A stretch of DNA of 64,000 nucleotides, from positions 1-64,000 of the forward strand of contig RSEH01000257.1 of assembly GCA_006503475.1 (NCBI GenBank), written 5' to 3'. Every line of letters starts with the position of its first letter. Position 1 is the stretch's first letter. The translations under genes were made by a program, and so were the position numbers. The DNA is from Stentor roeselii (taxonomy: Eukaryota > Ciliophora > Heterotrichea > Heterotrichida > Stentoridae). Shown here in pieces: positions 1 to 10,456 of this stretch. Below the pieces are notes generated by a model. The model was not told where the DNA came from. It saw nothing but the letters and a program-made list of their open reading frames with translations, and searched no databases.

Positions 1-298
1 GGTTGAAGTTGAATATTTTCAGGTGATTTAATGAAGTAATAAAAGTTGGTTTATTTCGAGTTTGAAACTCTTGTAAAAAATTGATAAGATATTTATAAAC
101 ATAATTACAAATATGTATTAATACTCAATAGTAAGATAATCATTTTATTACTTTTATATTCCAGGTTCTTTGAGTTGTTTACTGTAGTACTTGATGAAAT
201 AAATCATAATTAAGAAATTAAGATTATGAAGCGATCAATTATTAGGATATTTTACATTAAAGGCAAACTATTTTGATAAAATAACTAATTATTTCTAT
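1..298. other. AT-rich flank, nothing recognised
   Basis: Left edge of the window. AT-rich, with stops in all frames and no tRNA-like or repeat structure seen. It lies downstream of the decayed channel copy on the minus strand. Confidence 0.6.
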
Positions 299-968
299 CT
301 ACCAATAATTCCTCCTGTAGTAGTTATAACTATTGTAGTTATAAGCTGGATGATTTGACAATGGATTACTGTAATACCCGTAATTCTGGTGTGGAGGGAT
401 ATTTGGATATTGATAGATTTGAGGATATTCGGGATATCGAGGATATCGAGGGTTTTGAGGATATTGAATATGACTCACTTGAGCTGGTAAATAATTATTA
501 ACTTGAGCAATCCTTGGCTTATTAATTCCAACATTAGCAGGTCCAGGTTTATTATTGACGATAATCAGAAGACATATCTTCTTGACTGAGGTAAGTTCGT
601 CCATATTAGGATAAATTCCAGAAGAGTTGTTTTCCATTTTCTCCTCTCTAACCACTTTTTAAATTAGGTTCAACTTTCAAGTTAATGATTTCTTTAATAT
701 CTATATCTTGGTCTTGCTTCAGTTTATTCTTTTCCCTTTTCGAAGCTTTATCTATTCTCTTAAGTCCAAGTGAAAGTTTCTTTTTTTCGATATCTTGAAC
801 ATTTTATCTTCCTTTAGCATAGTTTTTCATATTTTTAAATACATTAGAGTCATCAAACATGAAAATTTTTTTATTTTTTCATATTTTTTCATATTGTTCC
901 CCATTAACAACCTGTTTTTCAAGCATGAGTTCAGCGAATCGTTTATGTACTTCACTTGATGTAAATAT
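299..968 (-). pseudogene. Decayed 3' copy of the neighbouring TMEM63/OSCA channel gene
   Basis: Read on the minus strand, this stretch matches the last ~190 codons of the intact channel gene at 1200-3947. Matching blocks include an RFAELML helix, NVFKNMK.YAKGR, DIEKKK, a QYPQNPxYPxYP tract and the final HPAYNYNSY..RRNYW, with the stop codon at the same place. The upstream half contains in-frame stops (for example in the part equivalent to the YAKGRDNVHDIEKK block) and small length changes. The last 118 codons (299-655) remain open. No upstream membrane or cytosolic domain is present. The likely origin is a local 3'-end duplication of the host gene that then decayed. The open tail could still be transcribed, but there is no convincing start. 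The left limit is firm (shared stop); the right limit is approximate. Confidence 0.8.
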
Positions 969-1199
969 TATTAAGTATTATCAATATAACTTAAATTTCA
1001 AACTTATTTCTTGACTAAATATTTTGCATTTATGAATACAAATTTTATATATAAAACTTAAGATTTCACCATAAATCTCTAAAAAAAATAAAATCATAAA
1101 TTTTCTATACTCTTTGATTCCAGCCAATATGCCATAACCGCCATGAAAAAATATTCTATGTTATTATGTTGTTCAAATAAAATTATTAACTATACTTAA

Positions 1200-3947
1200 C
1201 TACCAATAATTTCTCTGATTATAATAATAGCTATTGTAGTTATAAGCAGGATGAATCGCCATAACACTACTGTAAGGATTGTAATTCTGATTTTGAGGAT
1301 AACTGGGATGCTGTGGGTACTGCGGATTTTGAGGATACTGAGAGTAACCATGCTGAACCGGCATAAAGTTATTCACATAAGCAGGACCTGGCCTATTCAC
1401 TTCAGCATTTCCCCGCCCATTGACTGGTCCAGATCCAGGTTTAGTATTATGAATAGATCCAAAATTTTCTTCCTTACTAGCAAAGCTATCTTCTAAATTC
1501 GGGTAAATTGCAGAGATTTTATCCTTGTTTTTATCTTCTAAAGTCAACTTCTTTATTATTGGAGTAATTTTAGACCCAACAATTTTATGCATTTCAATTG
1601 CCAAGTTTTTCTTAGGTTTTTTCTCTTGTTTATTTTGTGACCTTCCAAGAGCAATAAGACCAACTCCAAGTTTTTTCTTTTCAATATCATGAACATTATC
1701 TCTACCCTTAGCATATTTCTTCATATTTTTAAAGACATTTGTATTGTCTAACTTGAATTTATTTGTGATTTCTTCGAACTGGTCCTGATTCACAACATTT
1801 TTCTTAAGCATGAGTTCAGCGAATCGTTTATGGCCTTGACTTGAAGTGATAGGGTTGAGTTTGTCGTAGTCTTCCACGAAGTTCAAAGCGGCATCTTCGT
1901 ATTTTTGTGAATCATGATTCCAAATTCTTAAATCAGTTTTAACACAAAAGGCTGTAAAAACTTCTAAAGGTAAAAAATTGTATCCAATCATCACTAACAT
2001 CCAAATGAAAGCTAAGCCAGAATTATCTGGGTTTAAGTAGTTCATATAAACAAAGTTCATAATAGAATACAAAAGGACTGACCAAGGAATCACACTCATC
2101 ATGGTCTTTGCCAAGTCACCTGAAAGCTTTTTCGGCCAACTGTGTCTTCGAAGAAGCAGATATTTGAACACCCAGTACTCGAAAACTACGGCCACTGCTG
2201 AAAAAAAGAAAGCTATTGGAACTAAAGGAGCATAACAGAAGGTCAGTAGAATAGTTTTACTGATGTTTGCGAATCGTTGTGCCATGTCAGCTGCTGGACT
2301 TTCCATTAGTAGATTCGCATCATGTTGGCTGATATATGCAGCTTTTTCAACTTTTTTCATACGTAACTTGTAAATGCAGACCATTGGACTGAAAACGTAG
2401 AGCAGTGGACTGACAATTGCGTTTGATATTAAAATATAAGTTGCATCTGTTGCAAGACCTCCTGGAACGAACCAGTCTTCATACCAGTCGTAATTGACGA
2501 TGAGAGCGATGACTGCTGTATTGAAAAACATTGCAAGCATTAACTTTATAGCGACTGAGATGTTGTAGGCAGTCACTGAATGAGGTCTTTCATATGAAGT
2601 CGACACTCGTGTCGACCGTGATAAGATAAAGTTGATCATAATAATGATAACTGAAGGCCAAATAGAAATAGCTCTGATTTTCCAGCTGTCATTTTCATTA
2701 CCACTGCTACTTTTTTCATGTTCTTTATCCCCTAACACCTTCATACCATAAACCATTCCAAAAGTAACAGAAACAGCTAAAAACGTAAAAAGTGAAGTTT
2801 TTAAAGTATTCATAATTCTGTCCTTAAATGAAACTTCCAAATTTTCCCAGAAAATATCATTCGGCTCATTTGCAAGTCTCGCGAAAATATTTTTATTATG
2901 AAATCTTTCTAACTTTGTTTTGCCACAACAACAGAACAAGCTGCGGATAGTTGAGTTCCAAAAGCGATAAGCCCATTGTCGGCCGTATTTCAACTCAACT
3001 GCCCGGGCGTCTTCCTGGGTTTCAAAAGTGATAAATGCTTGGCCTGTCAGCAAGTCTCTTCCGACACCTGCGGGAAGGTCTTCTTCGTATTTTTTTATAT
3101 CAGCAGTGATTTTTTCCATTTCTTTTTTTATTTCTTCCTTGTCAATTGCTTTCTTTTTTTTGCAGCATCCTGAAGAGTTTGAGGCTCCATCTTTTTCGAG
3201 TTCTTCCATCATTCTCAAGCTTTCTCCGAGTTCTTCGAGTCTTCTGAGGTTGTCGATGTATTCTTTGATTTTGTAGGCAAATACCACTTTAACTACTTTC
3301 GCTGGCTTTCCATCAAATCTGCCGAAGTTTTCGAAAAAATCTTTGACTTCTGTTTCGTCAACATCGGTACCCAGGCCTGTTGCGTGAATTGTGTAATCGC
3401 GAGCTGTGAGTGCCATGATGTCGAACTCTCGATCTTTATTCTCAAACCACCTCCTAGCAATATGATAAATAATAATAACCAATATCATATAAGCCACATT
3501 CAAACAGCACTGCCAAAACGGGTAAATATGATCATTATATCCATTATTTCCCAAAGAAGCCTGAATGATCCAACTATCCTTATCAGCTTCCCAGTCATCA
3601 GCCTTATCAGCAAGTGAATTTCCAATAATACAAGGAATCCCAACAACGAAGACACCAAGTACCAAAATAGCTCCAACAATCTTAGAATAAACAAAATAAA
3701 GAGGAAATCCAGACCCAAGTTCAGAAAGTTCCATCATCGAGCACCCTAAAGGAAATTTTTCTGCATGAACAGGAAATCCACAACATTTGCACCTCTCAGA
3801 CTTTCCTTCTTTTATAGCTTTCCCTATTTGGTTGATATAATGAGCCTGCCGATGCTTCTGAGCTTCAATCATATCAGCCTTTCGATAAGGATCATAAGGC
3901 TGTTCAGTCTGCGTGCCTTCCAACGTTTGGCCTTTATGTTCATCCAT
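1200..3947 (-). CDS. TMEM63/OSCA (CSC1-like) mechanosensitive ion channel
   Basis: A 915-residue multi-pass membrane protein of the OSCA/TMEM63 (calcium-permeable stress-gated channel) family, expected to gate cations in response to membrane tension. N-terminal membrane segments lie near residues 81-109 and 141-163. A cytosolic RRM-like domain starts about residue 184 (RDYTIHATGLG, then DETEVKDFFENFG). The family-like NDIFWENL stretch and a block of further membrane segments follow from about 380. Two Cys clusters (CKCCGFP near 53 and CCKKKK in the cytosolic domain) could be acylated. The C-terminal ~45 residues are a QYPQNPQYPQHP-type Tyr/Pro/Gln tail, also present in the decayed copy next door. 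The start codon lies only 3 nt after the stop of the upstream surface-protein gene; Met26 is an alternative start. Family assignment is good, but gating and ion selectivity are inferred. Confidence 0.85.
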   Translation of the reverse strand: MDEHKGQTLEGTQTEQPYDPYRKADMIEAQKHRQAHYINQIGKAIKEGKSERCKCCGFPVHAEKFPLGCSMMELSELGSGFPLYFVYSKIVGAILVLGVFVVGIPCIIGNSLADKADDWEADKDSWIIQASLGNNGYNDHIYPFWQCCLNVAYMILVIIIYHIARRWFENKDREFDIMALTARDYTIHATGLGTDVDETEVKDFFENFGRFDGKPAKVVKVVFAYKIKEYIDNLRRLEELGESLRMMEELEKDGASNSSGCCKKKKAIDKEEIKKEMEKITADIKKYEEDLPAGVGRDLLTGQAFITFETQEDARAVELKYGRQWAYRFWNSTIRSLFCCCGKTKLERFHNKNIFARLANEPNDIFWENLEVSFKDRIMNTLKTSLFTFLAVSVTFGMVYGMKVLGDKEHEKSSSGNENDSWKIRAISIWPSVIIIMINFILSRSTRVSTSYERPHSVTAYNISVAIKLMLAMFFNTAVIALIVNYDWYEDWFVPGGLATDATYILISNAIVSPLLYVFSPMVCIYKLRMKKVEKAAYISQHDANLLMESPAADMAQRFANISKTILLTFCYAPLVPIAFFFSAVAVVFEYWVFKYLLLRRHSWPKKLSGDLAKTMMSVIPWSVLLYSIMNFVYMNYLNPDNSGLAFIWMLVMIGYNFLPLEVFTAFCVKTDLRIWNHDSQKYEDAALNFVEDYDKLNPITSSQGHKRFAELMLKKNVVNQDQFEEITNKFKLDNTNVFKNMKKYAKGRDNVHDIEKKKLGVGLIALGRSQNKQEKKPKKNLAIEMHKIVGSKITPIIKKLTLEDKNKDKISAIYPNLEDSFASKEENFGSIHNTKPGSGPVNGRGNAEVNRPGPAYVNNFMPVQHGYSQYPQNPQYPQHPSYPQNQNYNPYSSVMAIHPAYNYNSYYYNQRNYW

Positions 3948-3950
3948 TTA

Positions 3951-6900
3951 TTAGAAGAAAAGAGCAGTTGTTAAAATTACCGCAAGTCCTCTTCTCCAAG
4001 TCGAGCAAGACTCTTCTGACTCTGACTCATTTGCTTTCAATGTACGAAAGTCCTCACTCGGAAGTGACACTGACAGCGAATAAGCAGAAGTACTCGGCCA
4101 GATAGGATATTCATTAAAAGCGCAGCAAGTTGCAGTGTAATTCGTCTCAGAAGTCAAGTTAAAAACAGTCACCAACTCATTTTCAAAAGAACTCGCTTTC
4201 GTCGTGATGCAAGCTCCAAACTCATGAAAATTTTCCCGATTTAACTGAAGTAAAACTTGTGTAGGGTTGACTGTAAGTCTGGGATAATAACTGCTAGAAA
4301 CATTAGAAAAGTACTCTTCAGTGATACAGCACATCACTCCAGAAACTGCTGATTTTAAAGAGATCGACACTGAACTATCACTGATACTTTTTATCGTCGG
4401 GTACCCTGAGTTGGTCCAATAAGGTGTCTGTGAATTCGCCTTTGCCATATCAATTCTAGAGAAACTTACAACAGTATTCGTGATTCCTGAATTAAAAATC
4501 GCTGAAAACATCTTGTCCTGGTCTAGTTGATCATAAAGCTCCATCGGGGAAATGTCCCAGTTCCGCCTTGGGAACAACACCCAGGCAAAGAGAGTTGTTG
4601 ATGAAAGTCTTCGAGACCCTGTAGTCCTCAAACTCTGCAGTTGTTTTTCAGGGACTCCTAAAGAGTAAGCCACGATCGTCGTCAACGGGTAGCCTTTGCT
4701 TTCGACTAACAGGTCAGAAAAAAGAAGCTCAAGGCGAATGGACTCAGAAATTGAGGAAGTTTTGAAAGTCGTGTTGAAGGATGTGAAGTTGTTCAAAACG
4801 TAACCTGAAATAATGTACTCAGTCTCTGCCCAGAGCCAAGACGCCGAAGCGATTAAAGTTTTGATCCCTGCTGGAATGTAAGCCACGTCGAACCAAACCT
4901 GTCTCAAGGAATCGGAGTAGGTCCTTCTTTCGAAGTCCACCCAAGTTTCATTCACTCCTGGCTCGATCTCGAAAGATTCGTGAAAGTCTCTCATCTGGTC
5001 TGATAGTCGCACTCCTGGTCCACCTGTTAAAGGTTTTACTTGATTGATTAACTCGGAATAGCTCATCAAGGGGCTTCCGTAGGCTAGAACCTGCCAATAA
5101 ACAACGGCAGTTTTTTCAGAAGTTATATAAAGCGCAGCTGAAGTCCTGGTAATGTTTTCTGAAGAGAATTTGATGATGTTTGATGTGGTTGAAGAATTTC
5201 CGATGACCTGGAAGGCAACTTGTGGAACTTTGAATACCCCGGAGTCAGGTCCTGTTAAATCGAACTTAATCGAGTAGTTCACATTGAGTTGACCGTTGAA
5301 CTTATCTGAGACTTTGATGGTGAAGTAACCTTCAGTGACTTCAGGCTTGAAAGTAAGTGAAATAGGAGAAAGTTCAATTCCGTTTAAAGTCGCCTCTTCG
5401 AAAGACAGTGATAAAGTGAAGTTTGAAGATGGTGACACTGGAGACTGGATGCGGATGGGGAGAGACTCAGAAGATTTTTCAAGAAAAACAAGGTCCTCAG
5501 AAGATAAATTGAAAACTAACCCGGCGTAGACCTCGACAAGAGTTTTGCATGGCTTCGAGTACTCGGACTGTGCCAGTCCGAGCAAGGAGTACTCGTCCGT
5601 GTCCCAGTCAATGTAAAGAATTGAGTTTATAAAGGAAACTCCAGCACTGACCTTGAAAGTTATCTCCTGCATTCCTTGCCATATGTAAAACTGGTCAATT
5701 TCTGAAGTGAAAATGAGATCATTTAAGTTCTTTGAATGGTTCTTTGATTTGAATACTAGCTTCTTGGCCATTAGTCCCCAGGTACCTTCTACTTGAATGC
5801 GAAGGGATGAGGAAGTACTTCCAGGGACTACTAGTAAATGGCTTTCTTCATACTTTGGGTCGTATCCAGCGATCTTTATATTGCGGCCTGAACTTTTCAG
5901 TCCGATGAAGGCGGAGTTTAGGTTGCCGTATGATTTGCCGGATAATAGGTTTGTAGAACTGTCTAGAGTTAATATTTCGAACTGTCCTGTCCAGTCGGTG
6001 AGTCTTTCGAAGTAGTCGTTTTTTTGACCGTCGAAATAAAGGCTTCTGTCGAAGCCCCATTCAGGGTTCGGGACTTGTTCAAGAATTAACGAGATTTTAT
6101 CAGTCTCTGTCCAAGAGCCTGTTTCACTTATGTTCAGTGAAACGATATTTGAACCTGAATATGAACAGTTATTATTCGAGTTCCATTCAGAAAAAGTAAG
6201 TGAAACTGAATTATCTGACTCATCTAACACCCAAGATGAACAAGTAAGAGAAAGACTCTGCAGGTCCCAGTCGAGAAGGTATTGTCTTGGAAACTTTAAC
6301 AGTAAATAGTCGGATTTTGATATTGTTAGAGATGAAAAGTAAAGAGAAAATGTGTAGTCTGAGATTTCTTGAAGGTTTTTAGAGGATGGAGATATTGAAC
6401 GGATAGTTATACTAACTGCTGGCAAGTCAGAAATTGTTGGAGAACTGAAATCTGACTTCATTGCTTTGATCTTCTTTGTTGAATCAACTAAATATAATTT
6501 GAAATTATCCATCGAATCAGTTTTTCCAGGATTAATCACATTTTTTATTTTCAAGTCAACAACACTTCCAGCAGGTACAGTATCACAGTTCTGAACAACC
6601 AGCACCCAATGATCAACCTTACAAGTGATATCCCCAAGCACATCACTTTCACATTCCATATAAAACCCATTAGGTTCAGCCCAATTGAACTTAACCCTTG
6701 CATTTCCAATAAAAGGGTCATAATCATCAGGAAACTTGATCCAAATTTCATCTCCTTTTTCAATCTGACAGCTAAAAGTGAACTGAAAAAAGTAAAAAGC
6801 CTGTTCACCAGCATTTCCAGGTATAACCTTAAGTGTTTCCCCATCAATAACTTCATTCGGAGGATTGACAAGTACTAAAGTCTGACTACTTCCGACATCC

Positions 6901-9900
6901 GAGTCCTTATCAACAGACACTCCACTAAAAGAAGTAGAAATAGTGAATGAAAGTTCATCATCAATATTAATCGGGGTATCCAAACAGTCATCAACCATTA
7001 AAGTCAATAACCCTTCTTCAAAAGGCTCTGAAATAATAATTTGCAAGGAATTTCCAGAAGCCGAGCATGAAGAATAAGACAAAGAAAACCAGCACTTATC
7101 TTTAATGTCTCCATTTAAAGCCCAACTTGAAGTAGGACTTTTTATTGTGATGCTACTTCCTCGGGGAAGAGCATTTTCCAATGAAAAAATAATAAAAACT
7201 GAAACTGAGTCAGTTGAAGCCGTGTTGGGAAAAGTTGATAACTCTGAGTAAGAAGGAGACCCTGTCGATGCCTGTGGTTTGACTGTGATGCAAGTGTCAG
7301 AAGTACTTGAATCAGTGTCATCTGACCAGGACTCCACAAGTTTACTTGAAGAACCTGCGTAGATACTCACTGAGTCAAGACATCCTCTTTTCACATCTGA
7401 AGATCCAGTGTTCAAAGGAGGGATCAAGTTGGAAATCGTTAAAATTATTGAAGTTCCTGCTTCAATCAAGGAAAAACCTGAAATTTGATATGGAGCTGTT
7501 GAAGTTACTGAAAAAGTATCAAGGCCTTCTATTTGGAAGACTGTGTTATCGGAAACTCCCCATTCGCTGTCGATTTCTACTTCGATGTAAGAACCTTGGG
7601 GAACATTTGATATTGTCTTAAAAGTGGCAATTATTGACTGCTGGAGAGACCCTGGACCTCTGCCTTTCACGGTCTCAGGCGAAAAGTTTATAGAGAGGAC
7701 TCCTCGAGTTAAGGAAAATGATGGAAGGGTTCCTGTGATACTTTCACATCCCGTGTTCCAAGAACTTTTTGCTTCATATGGCATCAGTTTTACAGAAGGA
7801 CTTGAATATGAGTAAAAACCAACTGATTTGATTCCTATAAAGTGAAGAGTTGTTGTTGTACTTTTTGATAATGATAAATTTGGTGTCTCTTGGGAGAATA
7901 TACCTGGAAACTTGAAGTTTTGATTGGGACTTGAGAAAGATAAAACGTTTATTAGGTATTCACTACCGTCGGTTACTTTTGGGTTGGTTATTGAGAAACC
8001 TGCTGGAAGGACTAAACCGATGTAGCCTGTGGTGTCTGAAGCTGATGATGATGATTTTAAAGATAAGTCTAGACCTCCTTGTGAACTAGACGTAATCAAA
8101 GTACTAACTTGAACATTGCTGACAGTAGTAGATGAACTTTGCCAGTCTTTCGTGTTTGAAGCAACTGTTCGGCTGACTGTTTTCGAAAAAACTTCAAAAT
8201 GAATATCAGACCTGTCTTTTTTTAGGGTATATAAAGAGATTGTCACTGAGTATGTTCCTGCAGACAAGGAACCTATTGGAAAAAATGCTCTTAAAGTGTC
8301 TGTTTTTAAAACTGATGTTAGTCCTGATATTGTAAGGATGGGGGAAGAACCATGGTGAAGTTTCATCTTTGAGGAAACTGGAAGTGAGGATGTTGAGTCT
8401 AAATCGAATGGGTAATCCTCACCATCAGATAAACCACTACCCAGGTCACTTTCGAAACCTCCATCGAATTGAATGTCAATGTAGAGATAATAAAGAGTAC
8501 TATAGTCGAAATTCATAGAGCCTGTAATTCGAGCTGGCAAGCCAGCCTTTCCCGAATCCGTACAAATTAAATCAAAGTTCATCGAAGGTGAATGAGGCAG
8601 AATAGTGAAAGGTGTAGAGCTAACATAATAAGCATTACTGACAACGACTTCAACCCTAGACTCATACCTAGTAAATTCATTACTTCCAATAAAAGGCAAG
8701 TTCATCTGATCAGCAGTTCCACTTCCATCATCTTTAAAAAACGCCACACTTAAAAAATAATCCTTACTTGCCTCAACACTAAAAGTGATTCCCATCGAAT
8801 TAACAGTAACAGACCCAACAGAGTTTCCCGACGTCAAATCAATCGGCTGAGTGGAAGAAGAAGTCAAGTACTTCCCTTTCAAAGCATTTCCGAAATTGAT
8901 TCCAAAGTCAGCGCGAGCAGTAGTCGAAAGTGGAAAAAAGACCTGAACATTTTCCTGTAAAGTAAGAGCAACAGGCATTTTCATATAAACCACCAAATAA
9001 TACTTCCCTCCTCCAGTGTCACAGACCCTGTTGCTTGAAGTAGTATCAAGACTTTTCGAGAACAAGAGTGAATAAGAAGTAGCAAGTTTCACAGTAGAAG
9101 AATAAGACAAGCTAAGTGTCTGACCCTCAGACGAGTCGATGACAGTCTCTGAGTCGAAGAAAGTAGTGACTGTCTTAACACCTGCGGAATTTGACTGAAA
9201 CTTGACAAGTAAAGAGATGGTCAGGGTGTTACGAGCGATGATGTCAGAGTCGAACCCGGAGCATTCGACTTCACTTGTAGTGACTGAACAACTACCACCT
9301 ATAAAAGGATTTATATAATAATAACCTGTACTTCCTGATACTTTACTCTGGTCCTCATCACTTTTCCAAGCAGTACTCTCCAAGTCAACCCCTTCAAAAC
9401 TAACTAAAAATCTTCCTGATTTCGGAATCTGGTGATCAGGGGTAAAGGAAAGATCCATATACAACAACATTCCTGATACTATTTTTTTTACATCATAATT
9501 TCCATAAGGACTCCAAGAGTTAAGCGAAACTATTCCAGGATACGTTTTTGGACCTGAACCATGGAAACTTTCAATAATATTTCGACTTGAATAACGGAAA
9601 ATCTGCAAGTCCCAGATGTAATCGCTTGTCGGAAAAGCTGCCTCTGGGTTAGTGAAACCTGTGACTGAAAGACTGACTAAAAGACTTTTACTGTCCGAGA
9701 CTGAACTGATGTCGATGTCTGAAGAAAGCCCGAAAAGGCTTAACTCGTTTGAATTGATGGAACAACCGAATTGATGCTCGTCTGAAGCTGAAGTTTTTAA
9801 GTAGTTTAAGTTAGAGGCTACATCTTCTGAATGGCACACAGGGTTTAAAAGGGAAAAAGACTTCGGGATTGAAATTGTGATGATGTCTGAAGTCCAGAGG

Positions 9901-10454
9901 TCTTTAGTAAGGGTGAAAGTGAATAAAAGAGTGCTTTTCGCCTTTACTGTATCCATGTTCACATCGAAAAAACTCACTGTCAAGCTGTCAGAAGGTGGAG
10001 GCAAGTGAGCTCTTAATATTCCAACAGAGCAAAAAACTTTATTCACATCTAAAACCTGCCCATTCACTGATTTCCTGGTAAAAATCGCAAAAGGTCCATA
10101 AGCTCCAGGTGAGACTGGAAGAATAACACCTTCTATTTTCAAATCAACACTTTCCCTTACATCTTTCACAGTAATAGGAACAACTAAAATCTTATCCTGT
10201 AAGTAATACTCAGACCCAGTCACATCGAAACCTTCTGGAAAGTGCACCTCGACGATGCCATCAGAAACAAGAGAACTGACTGAAAAATGCACAAAAACTG
10301 TCACGTTTTCTCCAGCGTGATTCAAAGAAAACTCAACTGGGTGATTAACCCAAGAAGTCTTCGGCCATAAAATCCTGCCTGGGTCGATAAGTGAGTCCTT
10401 TTCAGAAAACACGAGAGCGGCTTGAACTCTGAAAAAAATCAGAAAAAATAGCAT
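3951..10454 (-). CDS. Giant secreted or membrane-anchored surface protein, 2167 aa
   Basis: Not recognised as a named family. The first 12-13 residues (MLFFLIFFRVQA) form a compact signal peptide, which fixes the start. The protein is rich in Ser, Thr and beta-branched residues with many N-x-S/T sites, suggesting an extracellular chain of beta-rich domains. The C-terminus (ESCSTWRR then GLAVILTTALFF) is a short hydrophobic tail with nothing after it, as in GPI-anchored proteins, though two Arg before the tail are not typical. No other membrane segment is evident. It sits between a cytoplasmic repeat protein (2 nt upstream) and a TMEM63-type channel (3 nt downstream), all on the same strand. 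A role as a large extracellular matrix or cortex protein is a guess from position and composition. Confidence 0.75.
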   Translation of the reverse strand: MLFFLIFFRVQAALVFSEKDSLIDPGRILWPKTSWVNHPVEFSLNHAGENVTVFVHFSVSSLVSDGIVEVHFPEGFDVTGSEYYLQDKILVVPITVKDVRESVDLKIEGVILPVSPGAYGPFAIFTRKSVNGQVLDVNKVFCSVGILRAHLPPPSDSLTVSFFDVNMDTVKAKSTLLFTFTLTKDLWTSDIITISIPKSFSLLNPVCHSEDVASNLNYLKTSASDEHQFGCSINSNELSLFGLSSDIDISSVSDSKSLLVSLSVTGFTNPEAAFPTSDYIWDLQIFRYSSRNIIESFHGSGPKTYPGIVSLNSWSPYGNYDVKKIVSGMLLYMDLSFTPDHQIPKSGRFLVSFEGVDLESTAWKSDEDQSKVSGSTGYYYINPFIGGSCSVTTSEVECSGFDSDIIARNTLTISLLVKFQSNSAGVKTVTTFFDSETVIDSSEGQTLSLSYSSTVKLATSYSLLFSKSLDTTSSNRVCDTGGGKYYLVVYMKMPVALTLQENVQVFFPLSTTARADFGINFGNALKGKYLTSSSTQPIDLTSGNSVGSVTVNSMGITFSVEASKDYFLSVAFFKDDGSGTADQMNLPFIGSNEFTRYESRVEVVVSNAYYVSSTPFTILPHSPSMNFDLICTDSGKAGLPARITGSMNFDYSTLYYLYIDIQFDGGFESDLGSGLSDGEDYPFDLDSTSSLPVSSKMKLHHGSSPILTISGLTSVLKTDTLRAFFPIGSLSAGTYSVTISLYTLKKDRSDIHFEVFSKTVSRTVASNTKDWQSSSTTVSNVQVSTLITSSSQGGLDLSLKSSSSASDTTGYIGLVLPAGFSITNPKVTDGSEYLINVLSFSSPNQNFKFPGIFSQETPNLSLSKSTTTTLHFIGIKSVGFYSYSSPSVKLMPYEAKSSWNTGCESITGTLPSFSLTRGVLSINFSPETVKGRGPGSLQQSIIATFKTISNVPQGSYIEVEIDSEWGVSDNTVFQIEGLDTFSVTSTAPYQISGFSLIEAGTSIILTISNLIPPLNTGSSDVKRGCLDSVSIYAGSSSKLVESWSDDTDSSTSDTCITVKPQASTGSPSYSELSTFPNTASTDSVSVFIIFSLENALPRGSSITIKSPTSSWALNGDIKDKCWFSLSYSSCSASGNSLQIIISEPFEEGLLTLMVDDCLDTPINIDDELSFTISTSFSGVSVDKDSDVGSSQTLVLVNPPNEVIDGETLKVIPGNAGEQAFYFFQFTFSCQIEKGDEIWIKFPDDYDPFIGNARVKFNWAEPNGFYMECESDVLGDITCKVDHWVLVVQNCDTVPAGSVVDLKIKNVINPGKTDSMDNFKLYLVDSTKKIKAMKSDFSSPTISDLPAVSITIRSISPSSKNLQEISDYTFSLYFSSLTISKSDYLLLKFPRQYLLDWDLQSLSLTCSSWVLDESDNSVSLTFSEWNSNNNCSYSGSNIVSLNISETGSWTETDKISLILEQVPNPEWGFDRSLYFDGQKNDYFERLTDWTGQFEILTLDSSTNLLSGKSYGNLNSAFIGLKSSGRNIKIAGYDPKYEESHLLVVPGSTSSSLRIQVEGTWGLMAKKLVFKSKNHSKNLNDLIFTSEIDQFYIWQGMQEITFKVSAGVSFINSILYIDWDTDEYSLLGLAQSEYSKPCKTLVEVYAGLVFNLSSEDLVFLEKSSESLPIRIQSPVSPSSNFTLSLSFEEATLNGIELSPISLTFKPEVTEGYFTIKVSDKFNGQLNVNYSIKFDLTGPDSGVFKVPQVAFQVIGNSSTTSNIIKFSSENITRTSAALYITSEKTAVVYWQVLAYGSPLMSYSELINQVKPLTGGPGVRLSDQMRDFHESFEIEPGVNETWVDFERRTYSDSLRQVWFDVAYIPAGIKTLIASASWLWAETEYIISGYVLNNFTSFNTTFKTSSISESIRLELLFSDLLVESKGYPLTTIVAYSLGVPEKQLQSLRTTGSRRLSSTTLFAWVLFPRRNWDISPMELYDQLDQDKMFSAIFNSGITNTVVSFSRIDMAKANSQTPYWTNSGYPTIKSISDSSVSISLKSAVSGVMCCITEEYFSNVSSSYYPRLTVNPTQVLLQLNRENFHEFGACITTKASSFENELVTVFNLTSETNYTATCCAFNEYPIWPSTSAYSLSVSLPSEDFRTLKANESESEESCSTWRRGLAVILTTALFF

Positions 10455-10456
10455 TA

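Noticed and set aside
1251-1496. 81-codon plus frame over the channel tail
   Set aside because: Antisense of the Tyr/Pro/Gln repeat tail of the TMEM63-type gene.
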